A stretch of 64,000 bases of DNA from Kudoa neothunni (Eukaryota > Cnidaria): positions 3,286,001-3,350,000 of the forward strand of contig OZ199840.1 in the NCBI GenBank assembly GCA_964304625.1, given 5' to 3'. The notes beneath the pieces are model-generated. The model worked only from the letters and a program-made list of their open reading frames with translations, ran no database searches and was not told the DNA's origin. Positions 1-14,259 of the stretch are shown piece after piece. The position numbers and the translations under genes were made by a program. Every line of letters starts with the position of its first letter. Position 1 is the first letter of the stretch.

Positions 1-1735
1 CATCACCACATTGATGATATCGAAAATTTAAATAAGATCACTTTTCGACTCTATGAAATATTCTTTGTTAAAATTAATCCTCTTCGATATCACTCGCACC
101 TACACGACAGCATATTTATTCTTTATTTTGTCGATAGAATGTCGTAAACATTTGAATTATAGTACATAATTTTGTTTACTATTTAATAAAAAATTTTATC
201 GTCATATAAACTCAAAATCGTCTCGTGTGTAAGGTACATAATATCTTATAATTTAGAATATTCAAAACTTTATTCATTCAATATATTAAAGCCTTTTATT
301 TGGAAGAATAGATGAAAATATGTTCTTCTTTGATATAAAAATGTATTCGAATTATGTTACAATACACTCAGAAAGTGAAACGTACGTGAGGACTGTACAC
401 GTACAAAAATTTGGGATAGCGTAAAATTGTATTGTCGTGGCTTAAAAAATATTTACAAAGTCGTTAAAAATAATAAAGATTGGATTTAAATGTTTTATTA
501 TTAAGTAAAGAAGATGTGAATAATCACAAGATCATCATAATAGGAATTTATCTTAGAAAAATCTAGGATAGTTTAAGCGTGCAAGTTATTATAACGTTAA
601 ATGATACTTTAAAAAAAACTTAAAATAACATAAACTTCAGAAATAAAAATTTAGCCACTTTAACGTTAAAATTATTACTCAGAAGCGAGCTAATCTCTAG
701 TAGATTAAACTTTACAACTAATACTTTTATTATTTGTGTACAGATTTATCTCGGCTTATCCACAATAATGACGAAGAAATATTGATAAGAAGCTCCGTGA
801 TACAAAATGGAAACAAGAATTTTCATTTAATGAGCTGATAATTTAACGAAACCATCAGCACTAAAAAGATCAATTCATAAGGATTTGATCGAAAATTCAA
901 TGATCGAATAGCCACAATGCCTTAAGATTGTGTAAAGTTGTATGTATCGATCGAGACAAGGTAGATCGTTAAAACAAAAAAATAAATGAGATTATATTAC
1001 GAAGACGTTTCGTAGAGCATTATAGATAATTAATTTTTAATGAAATCTCCAAGGTGATTAATAAAAAAATTCTAAGGGTATTGAAATTTACACTGGAGTT
1101 GTGCCAATAATGCGCAGAGATTCGAAAGAATTGAATGTTGTTTTTACTTTTTGAATTTTCAAATTTTATCCTCATTTTTTGAAGGTACCTTTGATCATTG
1201 ATAATTAAATTAAGATAATTTTATTTAATACTATTATTTGTGCAATGATAACTCTGTTTTTCGATTAAATTAACAAATAAATTTATCCTTAGAATTAATT
1301 TCGTGGAGGTTAATGGTAAGCTTGTGTTAACTACCTCTTATTAATATAATATAAAGTGAAATTAAAATTTATTTGTTGATTAAAATTAATATAATATCAA
1401 ATAAATCTATGTTGTAATTTTCAAATTAATCTCTTCAAATGTTTATAAGGTTCAATGAGGATATAAGGGGTTGAACCTCTATTAATTATACAAGATTTTA
1501 ATCTTTATCTCTACGAGAATCAATTTTATAGCAATAATATTAATCTTTTGGAATTGTATAATTTTATTTGAAAGAAAATAGCTCCTAGCTCAAATAACAT
1601 CTGTTAGTGTGAAATTTGGTTCGATGAGTGACCAAGTGTCGGTTGCGGATGGTAGTTTTAGCGTCGGTTATTAGTATCAACGATAATTTTTAGAATTAAG
1701 TAGAGACGAGCTGTTTGTAGTGCCTTCCGAGGAAA
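1..1735. other. gene-free AT-rich DNA
   Basis: I see no supported coding region, RNA gene or clear repeat here. Sequence is AT-rich with stops in all frames. The last part presumably carries the promoter and 5' UTR of the ankyrin gene starting at 1736. Confidence 0.5.
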
Positions 1736-2963
1736 ATGGTTGTAAACACTTATTGAGAACACCAAAAGTTTGTGTTTATTCCATTATCGATATGTATATG
1801 ATACCATCCTTTAGACATTCAGCAAAGAATTCATTGCTACTCCGTACGAAAAATCTATAACTGAATGGATGTTTCTGTGCTCATCTGGAGATTGTGACGC
1901 GATAATAACATTTCTCGAAAATAATCCAAGTTTTATGAATGAAAAGGATCCATTATGGGTAAAACTAATGAAGACATTTTCCATATATATATTTCTGATT
2001 TTAGGGGGTATTTTTCAGTGTGATATCAAACATAAAAAATATTTTTTATTTCATTAACATATGCTAATTAGGATTTAGATATTTTATATTCTCCTTTATT
2101 TAGATGGTAATTTTATTTTTAATATCATTGTTTTGGTGTAATAGAATCATTTCTATTGATCATAACAATAAATACATCATAGTTATTATGAATTTTTTAT
2201 TTTTACTTTAAATAAATAGGCATGCCTTCATTGGTCAATAAAAATGGATAATCTACCACTTTTCGAGTATCTACTTCAAAATGGAGCTGATGTCAATATT
2301 AGAAATGTAACTATATTAAATATAGTATATACTTAATTTTATTTTAGAAGAATGTAATATTACCATTATTTTATTATTTATTACTTTGTACGCAATAGGG
2401 TGATACTCCTTTACACCTCATAGAGAAATATAACCGAACACAAATGCTTAACCTGATTAAACAAAACCAAAGTATTGGTATAATTCTATGTGCGATTTAT
2501 TGGGAAATTAGAACTGGATTCAACTATTGAAAATTACGACAGCTGGATTCCATATTTGAAGGTGGAACCGTACATCAGGCACACCATTAAAGTGCTCAAG
2601 AAAAAGAAAACCCTTATCCCATTGAAGAGGTTTTTCACTCTTCGAAGCAAGCCCTTAACTCCTAAAATGCCGTCAATAAGACGAAAATCAGTACGTTCCG
2701 ATGACAAGTTAAATAATGATGGCGGGAAGGTGTTGTCCAAACCACCTCCTGTCAAGGCCCCAGCAGTTGTAAGGTCCAGCTCTACTTCCACAGAAAGCGA
2801 AGGTGGAATGGTTTTATTGAAACGCTCCAATACAGTGATCAGAGATAGACCCCATTCAAATATTCTAACACCACACCTTGATTCCTATTCAAAAGGAAAT
2901 CCACTTCTGATTAGATCTAATATGGACCTCACCAAAGACTCCAATTCAAATGTTCATTTTTAA
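1736..2963 (+). CDS. SOWAH-like ankyrin-repeat protein
   Basis: Five-exon model: 1736-1741, 1815-1958, 2220-2306, 2399-2477, 2512-2963, giving 255 codons plus stop. The first exon codes only Met-Val before a GTAAAC donor. All introns are GT-AG and phases close; the last intron is 34 bases. Residues about 15-110 hold ankyrin repeats: the motifs ACLHWSIK, LLQNGADVNIRN and GDTPLHLIE are typical helix and beta-turn pieces. A tryptophan-containing helix before the first repeat and a W-x-P-Y-L-like segment after the last resemble the sosondowah (SOWAH) family. The C-terminal half is basic, then Ser/Pro-rich and probably disordered. Seen: repeats, splice sites. Inferred: family name and an adaptor role. 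A generic ankyrin protein is the alternative. Confidence 0.75.
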
Positions 2964-5900
2964 AATCTATTAAAATTAATTTTTTGTTTAGCATTTTAAA
3001 AAATATATCACATCAAAAAACACTCTCGACCCAGAACAAGCTATCTCTTCATTGTCAAAAATAACATATTTTAACCCTTGACCTAAAAATACGTTGAACA
3101 ATTTTTCATTTGTTGACATAACTATTTTTAACTATATGTGATGTCCTAAATCTATGCGCAAATGAGTTGCTCTTCGTATTCAAATATTTGTTGTATTATA
3201 ACAATGATAATCCCATTTTTTATAATACAAATATATAAAAAAGAATTAAGAAATCTTTGATAGATAATTAAGCTTTTAAGTGTATAATCCACCGCGTAAC
3301 AGATTAACATTACGATAATAGGTTTTTTTGTTCCAACAACTAAACTACACAGTAAAATAAAATAAAAATTGTAAGTGTAATATGTATTCAGCGCGTATAG
3401 AAACACCTCGTCCAAAGCACACCAAACAATCCGTTTATTAACCGGCCGCTGCCGTTTAAGTTAGCACACTACAGTAAGACAATTGCGTATGTTGATGAAA
3501 TATTGCCATTACAATTAGAAGACCGCTTGATTCTTTTAATAGTAAACGTTGATGAGAGCTCAAAATTAATGTAAATATCCGTTATCGTTAGCTCAATACT
3601 TTTTAGTTAAGTGAGGAAAATGTGCTTAATATCAGCATCACCCACCAAATTGTGCGAAAAAAGGAACATCAATAATCTTTTCAAACAAAATCGACATTAT
3701 ACTTGGCCAACATTAACGATAATATTTTTCATAGTCTCCCAAAATTTATAATGCAATAAAGCACTTTAAATGGTCATAGAAAGTCTCTAATACTCACCAA
3801 TTAAAAGAATACATTTAATTTATTTCAGCTGGAGCAAAAAAAACAAAGTTGTATAGATTTTATGTTTTAAACTATCTATTTCAAAGTTGTAACATTAGAG
3901 TCGCGATTATTTTGGAAGAAAGCCATCTCTTTTACATAATTCAGTGAAACATTCACTACCGTTTCCCTAAAAAGAATCAATATTATAGCTCATTATTATC
4001 TTGAAATATTCAACTTGGGAGCGTATTCTTCCACAAAGCGTATAATGGGTATACTCATGAGAAACTGTACCATCGGCATTCAACTAGAACAAAACAGATG
4101 AAAAAATATGACAGTATCTACAAATACTTTGGGAATCGAAATCTGTGTAGAAGCAAAATCTAGTGATCCAATGATAGCTCCAGTTGCTGAGCTAAAAATG
4201 CATTATAAATAACTCTATTAATTAGGATTCACCATTTATTTGGATGATACACAGCAGAAGATTGAGTATTAGCCACACCTACCATTTTCTATTCGCGTGT
4301 CTAGTTGGACGATTTACAACGAGCGAATACGATTAGGATCGTCGTATGGTTTTTGGTGGATTTGATTTTGCATTTTAGTCCTACTATTCGGTATGTAATT
4401 CAACGTATTAAAAAATGGGTTTCAGTTGTTTTTATTACTGTGTTACATTAAGGAATATCCTTTATGTATTATTATTATTATTTTATAAACTTACAAGGAA
4501 GTGTATTTTTACATAAAAATGAGTGGAATAATATTTTAATTACTTTATACTAATATTACTTGAAATATAAATAAAGTTTAATGAGAGTTTCATGGAAAAT
4601 TTTGATATTCATTTTTTTATTTGTTCAGATGCTCACGCATGAATAAATTAGTCATGATTTTATTGTCAATATATGGAGTGATGTTGATTATTAGTTTGAA
4701 AAAATAAAACTTAATAATATATGATTCTGATATCTAAAGATAGGTTTATTATTTTTACGAATATTTGATCTTACTGAGTAATTTTCTTTATTAATGTGTT
4801 TAAAGCTAATAAATTACCTCATAAAAATAAAAATATTAATTGTGATTGATAATATATTTAAATTTGAATTAACTTTAACTAACAATACCATTTATCTAAT
4901 ATTATATATGAATTTAGACGACGTAAGAATGTAACTTTTTTTATTTTGGATATGTATTAGTACTCTTGATGGAAAAAATTTATGATTTCGAGATTAGGCA
5001 AATATTTTATGAATCGAACTGTAAATGAAATAATCATATAACTTCTTATAAGATTTATTGCAACTGTTACGTTTAATTACTTGTTGGGGCTTTTTACTAA
5101 AATATAGATCAGGAGTAAACATATCAAATATCTCGATAGTATTAATAAATATGAACTTTTTACTCGTTTTCATATGGTATTACATAATTTTAAAATATGT
5201 TTGAACTATAATTGTAACAAATACGTTCTGTGAATATAGAAGCATTAGATCTAAGTTTAATATCATCCAGTTTACTTTGTTAGTTACCATGTACCTTTAT
5301 AAATATTATTTATGATTAATAAGTAGATATTATTGCTGTTTGATAATTTTTAATATTTTTAACGGTCATTATAAGATTATTTATTTATTTAGGAATCTAG
5401 TTAATATTATCTAAAAAATGAAAGATGGTTATATAATAATGTGTTCTAAAAGGATAAGGCAATAAAACGTTGATAATAACATGCCAAACTTTTTATGGAT
5501 CTAATATGTCAAGACTGCCAATTTTCTAGAAGCAACAATATTTACAGATGCGCTATAAAGATATTTAGAATATAGCCCAATAATAAGCTCAATTTTAACG
5601 GAATTAATAATGAAATAAATCGTTGAATAATGTGGATAACAAAAAAATATATAATTACAATATTATCAGTTATTCAATAAAAGTTGTGATTAGTAGAATG
5701 AACAGTAAAGAAATTTATAAAATACGAATATTATAAATAATCAAATAGACTGAGAAATTAATTTATAATTTTTGAGTACGAAGAAAATTCCACGCAGGAC
5801 AGATTTCACGCATTACTTTATAATTATAAAATTACAAATATATTTTAATTTAGTTATTCGCTATTTCGTGGAGTGATATTTGGTATTACGTGTATACTAA

Positions 5901-6714
5901 ATGAATGGATTTAATCTTGGAAGATAACATTTTATCGTAAATTTTAAACGTTTCTGACTTACAATATACAAAAAAATTTACTACTATAATTATGGATATA
6001 TTTTATGATTACTTAATGAAACTTTTTATATCCTTTTTTAAAATTTACACAAAGAAATTTTGAATATAATGATTAATTTATATCAATATCATAACAGTTT
6101 TCGTTATCTTGTGAATATGTTTAAATTCAGCCTATAATGTTTCTTGTGAACAAGTAAATTAAGATAGCCTTACATTGATTTAGGATGATCTTAAATTAGC
6201 AAGGATGATTTTATGTTGTTAACTTTATTGTGAACGTGCCAGAAGCATTACAAAACTTTAAAAAGTTTCTTAGATTTAAGTCAACTTGACAATTTTACAT
6301 AAATGTAGTCTTAATATTATTTGGTAAAATTATTAATCGAAAACTGGTCGGTATTATTATTAGAGGCATGCAAAGAAAAATTTAAAACTAATTCGATAAG
6401 AATAAATTATAAAATTTTATTTAATACTTTAGGAACAAAAATATAACATTATTTGGTTATGTCACACATCAATAGAATAAGGGTTGAAAGTAATGTGTTC
6501 TGGTTCAAATATTCAAAATTTATTTTGCCGATTATGACGTATATGATTCTTAAATTATATCATTAATGGTTTCCGATAATTTAAATATATAAAAATAAGT
6601 TCGTGTTTTCGTGATCAATTCATACATAAATTTTCAATAGATTACTATACGTTTATAATGGGTCTTATTCATAATACTGATTAAACGTTTTATTTGTTCG
6701 TAATACTATTGAAA
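2964..6714. other. long gene-free AT-rich region
   Basis: About 3.7 kb without a supportable gene. A minus ORF at 3152-3415 codes a hydrophobic peptide without family signal and was not accepted. I see no transposase remnant or RNA gene. The 3' end should include the promoter of the surface-type gene at 6715. Confidence 0.5.
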
Positions 6715-9618
6715 ATGTATCTTTTATCTTTTCTTATTATTAGCACACGTATTTTCAATGCTTGTTTTGATTTACTTATTAAACTTTAGTTGTAATTACC
6801 GGTTCGGCGGCCGAAAAAGCAGTAGCTGCTAAAGAGGTTTTTTATCAGATAGACAACTCCGATGCAGCTGGTAGAAAAATTCACATTGAATTAAAAGGTA
6901 CAGAATATACAAATGAAAAAAAATGTCGCATAATGCAAGGAAAAGATGACGGAACTGACTACATAGAGATTGTTACATGCCAAAACAATGAAAGTGGCAA
7001 CACGGATAAATGTGTGAGGACTTGTGCTGGAAACGACAACAAACTGGAATATTCAAAGCTTTCGCCAAGAGTAAAATACCTATATATAAAAGATGGAAAT
7101 GATGCAGATGCTGTTAAAGGTAATGAACATAAAAGCGGAGGAAATGTTTTTGGGCTCGCAATACGTAAGATAAATATTTGATATATAAATTTAATATATA
7201 TATAGCACTTTTGGTAGACCCTAATATAAAGGCATCCACACATAGCGATTATTCATTGAAGTTTATTGTAAAAACTTGTAAGTCAATGGCATGCCCCATT
7301 TATTACAAGGGAATAAAATACAAGGATATCACTGCAATAGACAGTTGTATAACGGCTAATAGTGGTAGCAATGTTAATCTGGTTGAATATGGACAAAAAA
7401 TTCCATATTATGAAGTGAGGTGCTCTGATTACCCAATGTTCTATTACCATATGCCCAACACTTATATGAAAGAAAATATCGATATTTATAAGCCTCATTT
7501 CTATGTTAAGTACAAATCTAGTGGAGAAACAACCAAATATTATCTTAAATTCACTAATCCATTACCGAGTGAAATATGTCTATTTGGAATAAGAGATGGA
7601 GCGGATGTTAATCCAGCCCCCAATCAGTCTGCTTACTCTTCAAATTGTGGAGGAGCCAACAAATCATGCTATGCTCCATGTGACGACGTAGAACTCAATC
7701 TAAATCCTACTAAGCCAATCGTGGATATATTAGTTCAGACTAGGCATCACAAATTAGAAAAAAATACTGATCATTCATATGAGGGATATACTTATAAAAA
7801 ATTTGGTAATAATAACGATTATCGATAATTTATAATTTTTTTAGCTATCATCGAACTAACTGGAGCCGAAAATGCATTTATATCTAATACGGATACCGGA
7901 ATTAAGATAAATATGCCATTACTTGCACCAACTACAGCTCCTGTTAATGACGTTAAATTTGATCAATGCATTGTCAAATATTATATTGCAGACACTGTCA
8001 AAAATACTGTGTTAACTAACGCGCAATGCTCAACAGGGTCCGATTGTGGAAATTCCTGTAGCGACACGATTACAATCCAAGGTTTGCCAAAAGGAAAACA
8101 CATTATGTTCGAAATTGCTCCAAGCAGTATAACTAATTATGCGAATTTTAAGGAATACATTTTCGTCAAAACAAGTAATAAAATAAAATTAATTTCTTTA
8201 AATTTTTTGCATAAGATAAAAATTCGGAGAAAAATTTCAACACCGCTAAGCCAAGCGCAACAGATACGACTTCTATAATAAAAGCAGTCGACGAAACTCT
8301 AGGAACAGAATCAACTGAGCCAACATGTGACTACTTCGTTAGTAGAGCTGGAAAGAATATTTTCGTTGAAGCAGTATGTGCGGATAGTAATCCTTGTAGA
8401 GGTTTGTGTAAGGAACCCAAAACGCTTATCGATCTCGAGCTCAATACTACCTATGACATCAAGGTGGTCGCTTATTCGGACTATGGTTTCACCATATTCA
8501 CTGACATTAAAACAAGTATAATAATTATTATACTTAACGTGTTATTTACAAATATGGTAGAATTTTCGACTCTGACACTCACAAAAAAAATATTAGACAA
8601 AGGTTTTAAGTTGGTCGGTACTCTGTCAACACCAAAAAGCGATGCAAAATGCAATTATAAAATTACAGCAAAAGATGGAGAAACGTGGGGGACGGTTTAT
8701 TCGTGCCCTGCTGAATTGTCCAGCCCAGCATTACCGACAGTGTTAAACAATGTTGCAGTTGTTAACACTGCTAGGTCCGGTTCAGGACAGCAGCCATCAG
8801 TAACTAAGTCTAACAACATTGCGACATGCACTGAAGTACCAAACTGTAATAATATTGTATTCAGTGATGGTTATGATGCTTCAAAGGAATATAAAGTTTT
8901 GGTCACTGCAATTGACCGATCCGAAGAAACTCCTATTATCATTCAACCAAGTAAATTTAATATCAATATTGTAATACTTAATAAATAAATTTATAAATAA
9001 TTACAACGTTTTTATAATATTAATTCCAACCTGTGCATATAATAATTATTTAGAATCAATAGTTGAAACTCCAACCGATTTGACCAAAATAATATTAGTT
9101 TATATTGTACGTGATGAGAAGACATTAAAGATAACGACCACATTGCCTGTTGGCAAGAGTGAAGAATCTAGGTGTAAGTGGATATTGATTAATTCAAGTG
9201 ATGTTGCAAGGCCAACCGTAAAAAAATGTATCCGTAGTACAGGTGGCGACTGCACAGCACTTCCAAGTTGTAAAAGCTTCACAATTGAAAATGTCGAAGA
9301 TCTAAACGATTATCATTTAATTGTATATCACAGCGGAGATGAGTCTGTATTGGGAACAGCTGAAATAGAACAAGGTAATTACACGCGTAATTCTTATTTA
9401 AATAGTATTATAGGAGCAACTGGAAGTAAATCAACGTAAATTAAACTATTACCTTTATATAATACATTAATTATTTTTTTAGATCTAGAAATACCACAAT
9501 GTATTTTGGTGTGTATGATAATACATTAATATATCATTTTAGTATCGCAATATCGGTTGTTGCAGCGATTGTTGTGATTGGAGGAATAGGAGCATTCATT
9601 GCATTCAGGAAAAAATGA
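6715..9618 (+). CDS. Single-pass membrane protein with seven Cys-rich FN3-like modules, copy 1
   Basis: Nine exons: 6715-6748, 6790-7164, 7206-7805, 7845-8174, 8216-8515, 8561-8950, 9054-9374, 9483-9510, 9543-9618; 817 residues. Exon 1 starts a signal peptide (MYLLSFLIIST). Exons 2 to 7 each begin and end in phase 1, so each is an in-frame cassette; exon 3 holds two modules. Each module has about four cysteines (first near a beta strand, then a C-x(n)-C-x(2-3)-C group) and ends in a strand such as YDIKVVAYSD, as in the last strands of fibronectin III folds. Exons 8-9 encode a transmembrane helix (about residues 790-813) and a short RKK tail. The family is not one I recognise. I infer a cell-surface protein, perhaps for adhesion, recognition or immune interaction. 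The reading frame is intact. The near-identical copy lies at 18643. Confidence 0.8.
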
Positions 9619-9811
9619 TAGATTCTATTAAATTAACTTTTATTAGAAACACACATTTATTTTTAACTGAGTCCAATTAGAAATTATATAGTCTAATATT
9701 GATTTTACTGTAGATCAAACAAAAATTTAGAACGAGTGACGCATTTAATCCATTCACATTATCTATTTATATTATGGTTTTATTTTTATGCATCATAATT
9801 TTATTTAATTT
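6790..9811 (+). repeat. Segmental duplication, unit A
   Basis: Pairs with unit B (18730-21761) at an offset of 11940 bases, falling to 11939 after a one-base poly-T change. Similarity covers exons 2-9, all introns between them and about 190 bases of 3' flank. Upstream of exon 2 the two copies do not align. The 3' flank differs by a short TTATT-type insertion in unit B. Confidence 0.9.
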
Positions 9812-9899
9812 TTATACGAACAAAAAGTGGTGTTAATTAATTTGTTGTATTGAAGACATTACTTTATCCAAAGTTCATTAATACGTTAGCGTTAATTTT

Positions 9900-12118
9900 A
9901 ACATTAAAATGTAAGAAACTTTTTTACAAACCTATTACGCATAACAAAAAAACTTAACAGGTATTATTATATTGTTTCCTGTTATTAAAGTGTATTTATT
10001 CGGTGTCAGCTTTAATTTATTTGTATTTTAATCCACATTTCTATTATTTTAGTTAGCAATATTAAAAATTATTTATTTCAAATTCACTTCTACCGTATGT
10101 TCCAACCGTCATAAACTTCACGTATCGTTCAATAAAAAACCATAGACAAAAAATATGTTTAAATTAATTTCATTGAGAGCCACAGTTTAAACGAATAATG
10201 TTTTTCTTTGAATTTTCATTACAAACACTTCGATCAGATAAGTGACGGACTTGCTTGTTTCTACTACAATACTGATAGGAGGACACAAACGACATCGTTT
10301 TCATTGATTATTTTCTTGGTTTTCCGCTGGAGGATCACTTATTTTGATAAATTCGAAACCAACTATTTCCAATGTTCTTTTAACATCAGGCTGATTGTAA
10401 AAAAATGCAGTTTTATATCTCCTTTCCTGCTCGGGCTTAATTAATGACAAGGACAAATCCATGAGAAATTGTTGGTAACGATTTGACTTGTTTGTGTCAC
10501 AATAATCGGGATTGCCACGAATAAAGACAACAAACGCATTTAACTCAGCTATATCAAGAATTTGACAAAATACAATGAACGGCCACTTTCTACATTTTCT
10601 TTTACATGTGTAGGTGGCAACACGTTGATCCAAAGTGTCAACGCCACATCTCTGTACATTATAATCCAAGATTGCTTTTGGAGTACGATGCTCCGAAGAA
10701 AGAACTATTACAGCCTTATTTTTCCTCGGTACATAAGAAATTAAGGTAAATGACTTAAAGAAACAAAATAAAGATGAAAATATCTTTTAAGAGTTATTTG
10801 GTTGAAATTCAGGTGGAATAAATGTTCGACATTTGCGTACCGCACCAAGAATGGACGTTTTTCTTTCTCGCAAATATAGAGCTAGCTTTCAGGAAGTGAA
10901 ATAATTATCACATGTAATAATTCTTCCCGAGTCCAACAAATGTAGAGTCAAATCAATAACAAATTTTACAACTTAGATTTGTTTCAAGGCACTCATCAAT
11001 TTTACCCAAGTAAGGTAAAATATTGCCTACACAACGCGTTTGACTATCACATACGATCAAAAACTTAAACCCATATTTGGAAGGTTTTTTTGGCATGTAA
11101 ACAAGAAATGATACACGCCCTCGGAACGGCTATAGTTGTTCATCTACGGCCATATTAGGTTCAAAGATGTAACTATTTCTACAGATTTCAGAAAAATTTC
11201 CAAACAGTTTATTGATGGGGGAAAATTTAACACCTGAATTTGAGAACTTTTTAAGCTTTCAATATTCATCAAAGCGCAAACAATTTAAGATTTTTCGAAA
11301 TCTCATTTCACACATAGTGACGCGAAATAATGGTCTTCCGTGAAGTTCATGCCACAGAATCCTGGTATTCTCTAGATTTGATTTATAGGAACCAGCCAAT
11401 AACAGCAATCCTAAGAAAGCTTTTAATTCGATGCAATCCAAGCGTTTCCACGAATCATTACATTTTTCAAGACCCTTACGGTTTGTGAACGATAAAAATT
11501 CTTCGAGAATCTCTCCTCGTATAAAATGCGAATATGAGCTCAATATGGTTATTGTGTCGAATGTTTCAATACGTTTTCCTTTCTCTAGGTCATTATTGAT
11601 TATATTTTGATTCTCAGTTCGTCCAGATATGGGTTTTGGAGACCAGATTAATGATTTGTCTTTTGAAATATAAGAAGTGGAACTTATACTATTTTCATCC
11701 ATTAGAGTGCATTCGTCTGTAGTGTCAATATCATCTATATGTAGACATATAATGCAACATCCTTCAAAATTGAAATTACTCGTTGATTTAGTATTACAAA
11801 ATTTAGGTTCACTTTCTATCTGCTGTAACTATTCAATTTCACCTGAAGATACACTGTCTGCATCAGAAGAAGCCATTATTGCTGGACAATATAACGTGTT
11901 GGGAAAATCATGTTAACATTTTGGACTAAAAATGACCGTATTTGATATTTGTTTACTTAATAATAAGCACATCTGTATCTAAACAGCTTAATATGAGATA
12001 AATTTTTTTTATGATTTTAAGTGAAATCCGGAGTGAAAATGATTAAAATTGACTAATTTAAAGCGAGTTTTATTCGAAAGTGCACTCATGGAGTCCAGAG
12101 GTAATGTTTAAGGGTTAA
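9900..12118 (-). mobile_element. Decayed piggyBac-like element A
   Basis: The right end reads AATGTTTAAGGGTTAA at 12103-12118, a piggyBac-type terminus abutting the TTAA target; the same end occurs in element B (51737-51752). The left end is not clearly recognisable and is given approximately. A near-palindromic block just inside the right end matches element B, though more diverged. The interior holds the broken transposase listed separately. Lies between the two surface-type gene copies. Confidence 0.75.
10301..11702 (-). pseudogene. piggyBac transposase pseudogene (element A)
   Basis: On the minus strand the 5' part (11702-11259) encodes an N-terminal region ending in MRFRKILNCLRFDEY, typical of piggyBac transposases. 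The 3' part (10669-10301) encodes the C-terminal core: GVDTLDQRVATYTCKRK, followed by a W-P-F-I-V-F helix and the conserved NAFVVF segment. The residue stretch VDEQL that carries the first catalytic Asp is seen near 11135-11150 but is followed at once by a stop codon. Several further stops and frameshifts lie between, so no active enzyme is possible. Element B carries a better preserved relative. Confidence 0.85.
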
Positions 12119-13409
12119 TAAATACTATAAAATAGTCACACTGGAAAAAAGTAGATATATCATAATTAGACAGAAATGTATGGATGCATTTGAATGTGTA
12201 ATTCTCAACGTTGATCGAATGTAAAATTACACAAAACAATGTTTCAGTGAAATTAAGTAACTATTCTATCAATAATTTAGTGAAATATTAGATTAATAAT
12301 ATTTCTGCAACTGAAATTATTGGAAAGGTGGGCGGTCTACTATTTTTGAATTAAATTTTTTTAAATGATTTTTGTGTATCTTGACACGGTGTTAAATTCT
12401 GCTTATGATGTTTAACACCTGTATTAGCTCAGCAATAATAAACGTAACGTTATTTCTTAATATTAGATTTACCATAGCTAGAAAGTGACTCTTGTTAAGA
12501 TTAAAAATCTTTTACCTATACAGTTTTAATTGTTTGAAAAATCATACTCGTTGTAAAAACCAAAAAATTTAATTCTTTGATTCATTAGATGTAAAAATAA
12601 GAATTAAATTCTCAAGTTTAAAATAAAAATTTAAATTGCAGATAAACAAATTGATAAAGATATTCTTGTTTGTTACGCCTGTCAACTAGGAGTTAATTAA
12701 TCCATTATGGTTGATGAATGAAAAATTTTTAAATTATGAAGGTGAGTTTTCTTTTGTGAACTTTGAATATACGTGAATGAGTTTTTTCTATAGTTTTTAT
12801 TCTGTTACACCTTTATCTAATTCTAATTTAGATAACTGTCTTAAAATTAATATTTAGTATCTTTCATTTTTCTTTGAACTATACAAATTAAAATTGAAAG
12901 CGAGCTGTCGCTATAAATGTTTAGCAAATATCCAAGGATTGAAAATGAGTAGATTAGATCCAACAATTAAATTTTCGTTCATTACAAAAAACACTCGACT
13001 TAGCCATTTAGGATTTGAAATTTTGGCTGCCTCCCTGAACACTTAAGCATCACAACGAGTCTAATATAACCTCTTAAATTATCTTTTTGTTTGGGTGTGG
13101 AAAGTTAAACGATTAAAACCGTGCTATTAAAATAAACACCTCCAAAAACCATATCGCTCCCAGAACATTGACTTTGTAGAGTCTGCAAGAAAATTTTTAT
13201 TACCTCATGCATCCCAACTTTTCCTACTTGACTGAACTAAAGCTGGGGGTGCATTACACATTAAGATGGTACATCTCAGTCACTTTTTTTGCAATATTTA
13301 AAATTCTAAATGCAATCAACGTGAGCGCATTTTGATTAAGATTGATCAAAATACAACCCCTCAAATAAATTTTTCAAATGTAAACATATTTCTTTAAGCA
13401 ATTAAATGA

Positions 13410-14180
13410 ATGCGTGTTGATAATGTTGCCACAAATATAAAGTTATATTGTCCTTGTTTTAAGTTTTATTTAAGGATAACAATACAAATAAACACTTTGC
13501 AACTAAAATGGTTGATTGCAAATCCAATTTCTGGGCGAATTTGGAAAAGGCATTTAGAAACAGACGTGTACGAATATAATGCAAAAGAAGGTAGTAGTGT
13601 TACAAAATTGAATGAAGCGCAAAAACTACAGATTCATGATTGGATGAGTTAAGATTGGAGTGTAACATTGAGCGCCATCTTAAAAAAGTTAGAGAACACT
13701 TTGATTCCAATATTTTTAGGCAAAGAATTGGCAACCTCCTGAATCCTTTTCATTACACCTTGAAAAGGTATCAGTTGCTCCTATAAGTAGATATACTCAA
13801 GACCATATTAAATCGACAAAACTGTTCATGTTTTTGTTAAATAATTGAATAAATAAAGCTATGTTCTTGAGTTTCATAAAAGAAAAAAAAATTATTATCC
13901 AGTCGTGTACGTAGACTTGTCTAATTTTTCATCTTGAATGAGGCGAAATTTCGGTCGAGCTGTTTCAGAGTCAAAAGAAAACCCTAAAGTAAGAAGCATC
14001 CGATCTAAGAATATAACTTTGATTGCTGTAATAAGCTCGGTTAGGGTTTGGAAGTTTCAGTTGGAATGTGGATCGGTTGACCCACAAATTGTTTCAGCTT
14101 TTAGGGAATATTTATCTAATGCTGGATGGTGCGAAAAGAATTTCATTAGTAATGGACAATGTGAGGTTCCATAAAACCGA
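13410..14180 (+). pseudogene. IS630/Tc1-type transposase remnant, copy 1
   Basis: Two fragments in plus orientation. 13480-13652 matches the N-terminal helix-turn-helix part (ISGRIWKRHLETDVYEY, then LNEAQKLQIHDWM). 13938-14174 matches the DDE core after the first Asp: MRRNFGRAV, then a run of beta strands with KVRSIRSKNITLIA. The same segments occur in the minus-strand copy at 53363-54358, which confirms the assignment. Stops and frameshifts separate the fragments and the last catalytic residue is not found. Confidence 0.7.
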
Positions 14181-14259
14181 TCTAATATTATAACAAATGA
14201 AAGCTAATAATCATAGACTTTTTTTCTTTAATCATATTTTTCATTTCTAATAGATTGAG

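Noticed and set aside
2534-2830. Minus ORF of 98 codons
   Set aside because: Shadow of the last exon of the ankyrin gene.
3152-3415. Minus ORF for a hydrophobic peptide
   Set aside because: No family signal, no clear regulatory context; AT-rich antisense frames often look hydrophobic.
8327-8521. Plus ORF (and its copy at 20267-20461) in another frame
   Set aside because: Shadow of exon 5 of the FN3-like gene, which has conserved Cys spacing and matching splice phases.
13322-13360. Palindrome-like stretch around TTGATTAAGATTGATCAAA as an IS630 terminal repeat
   Set aside because: No matching end on the other side of the transposase fragment and no TA duplication could be shown.
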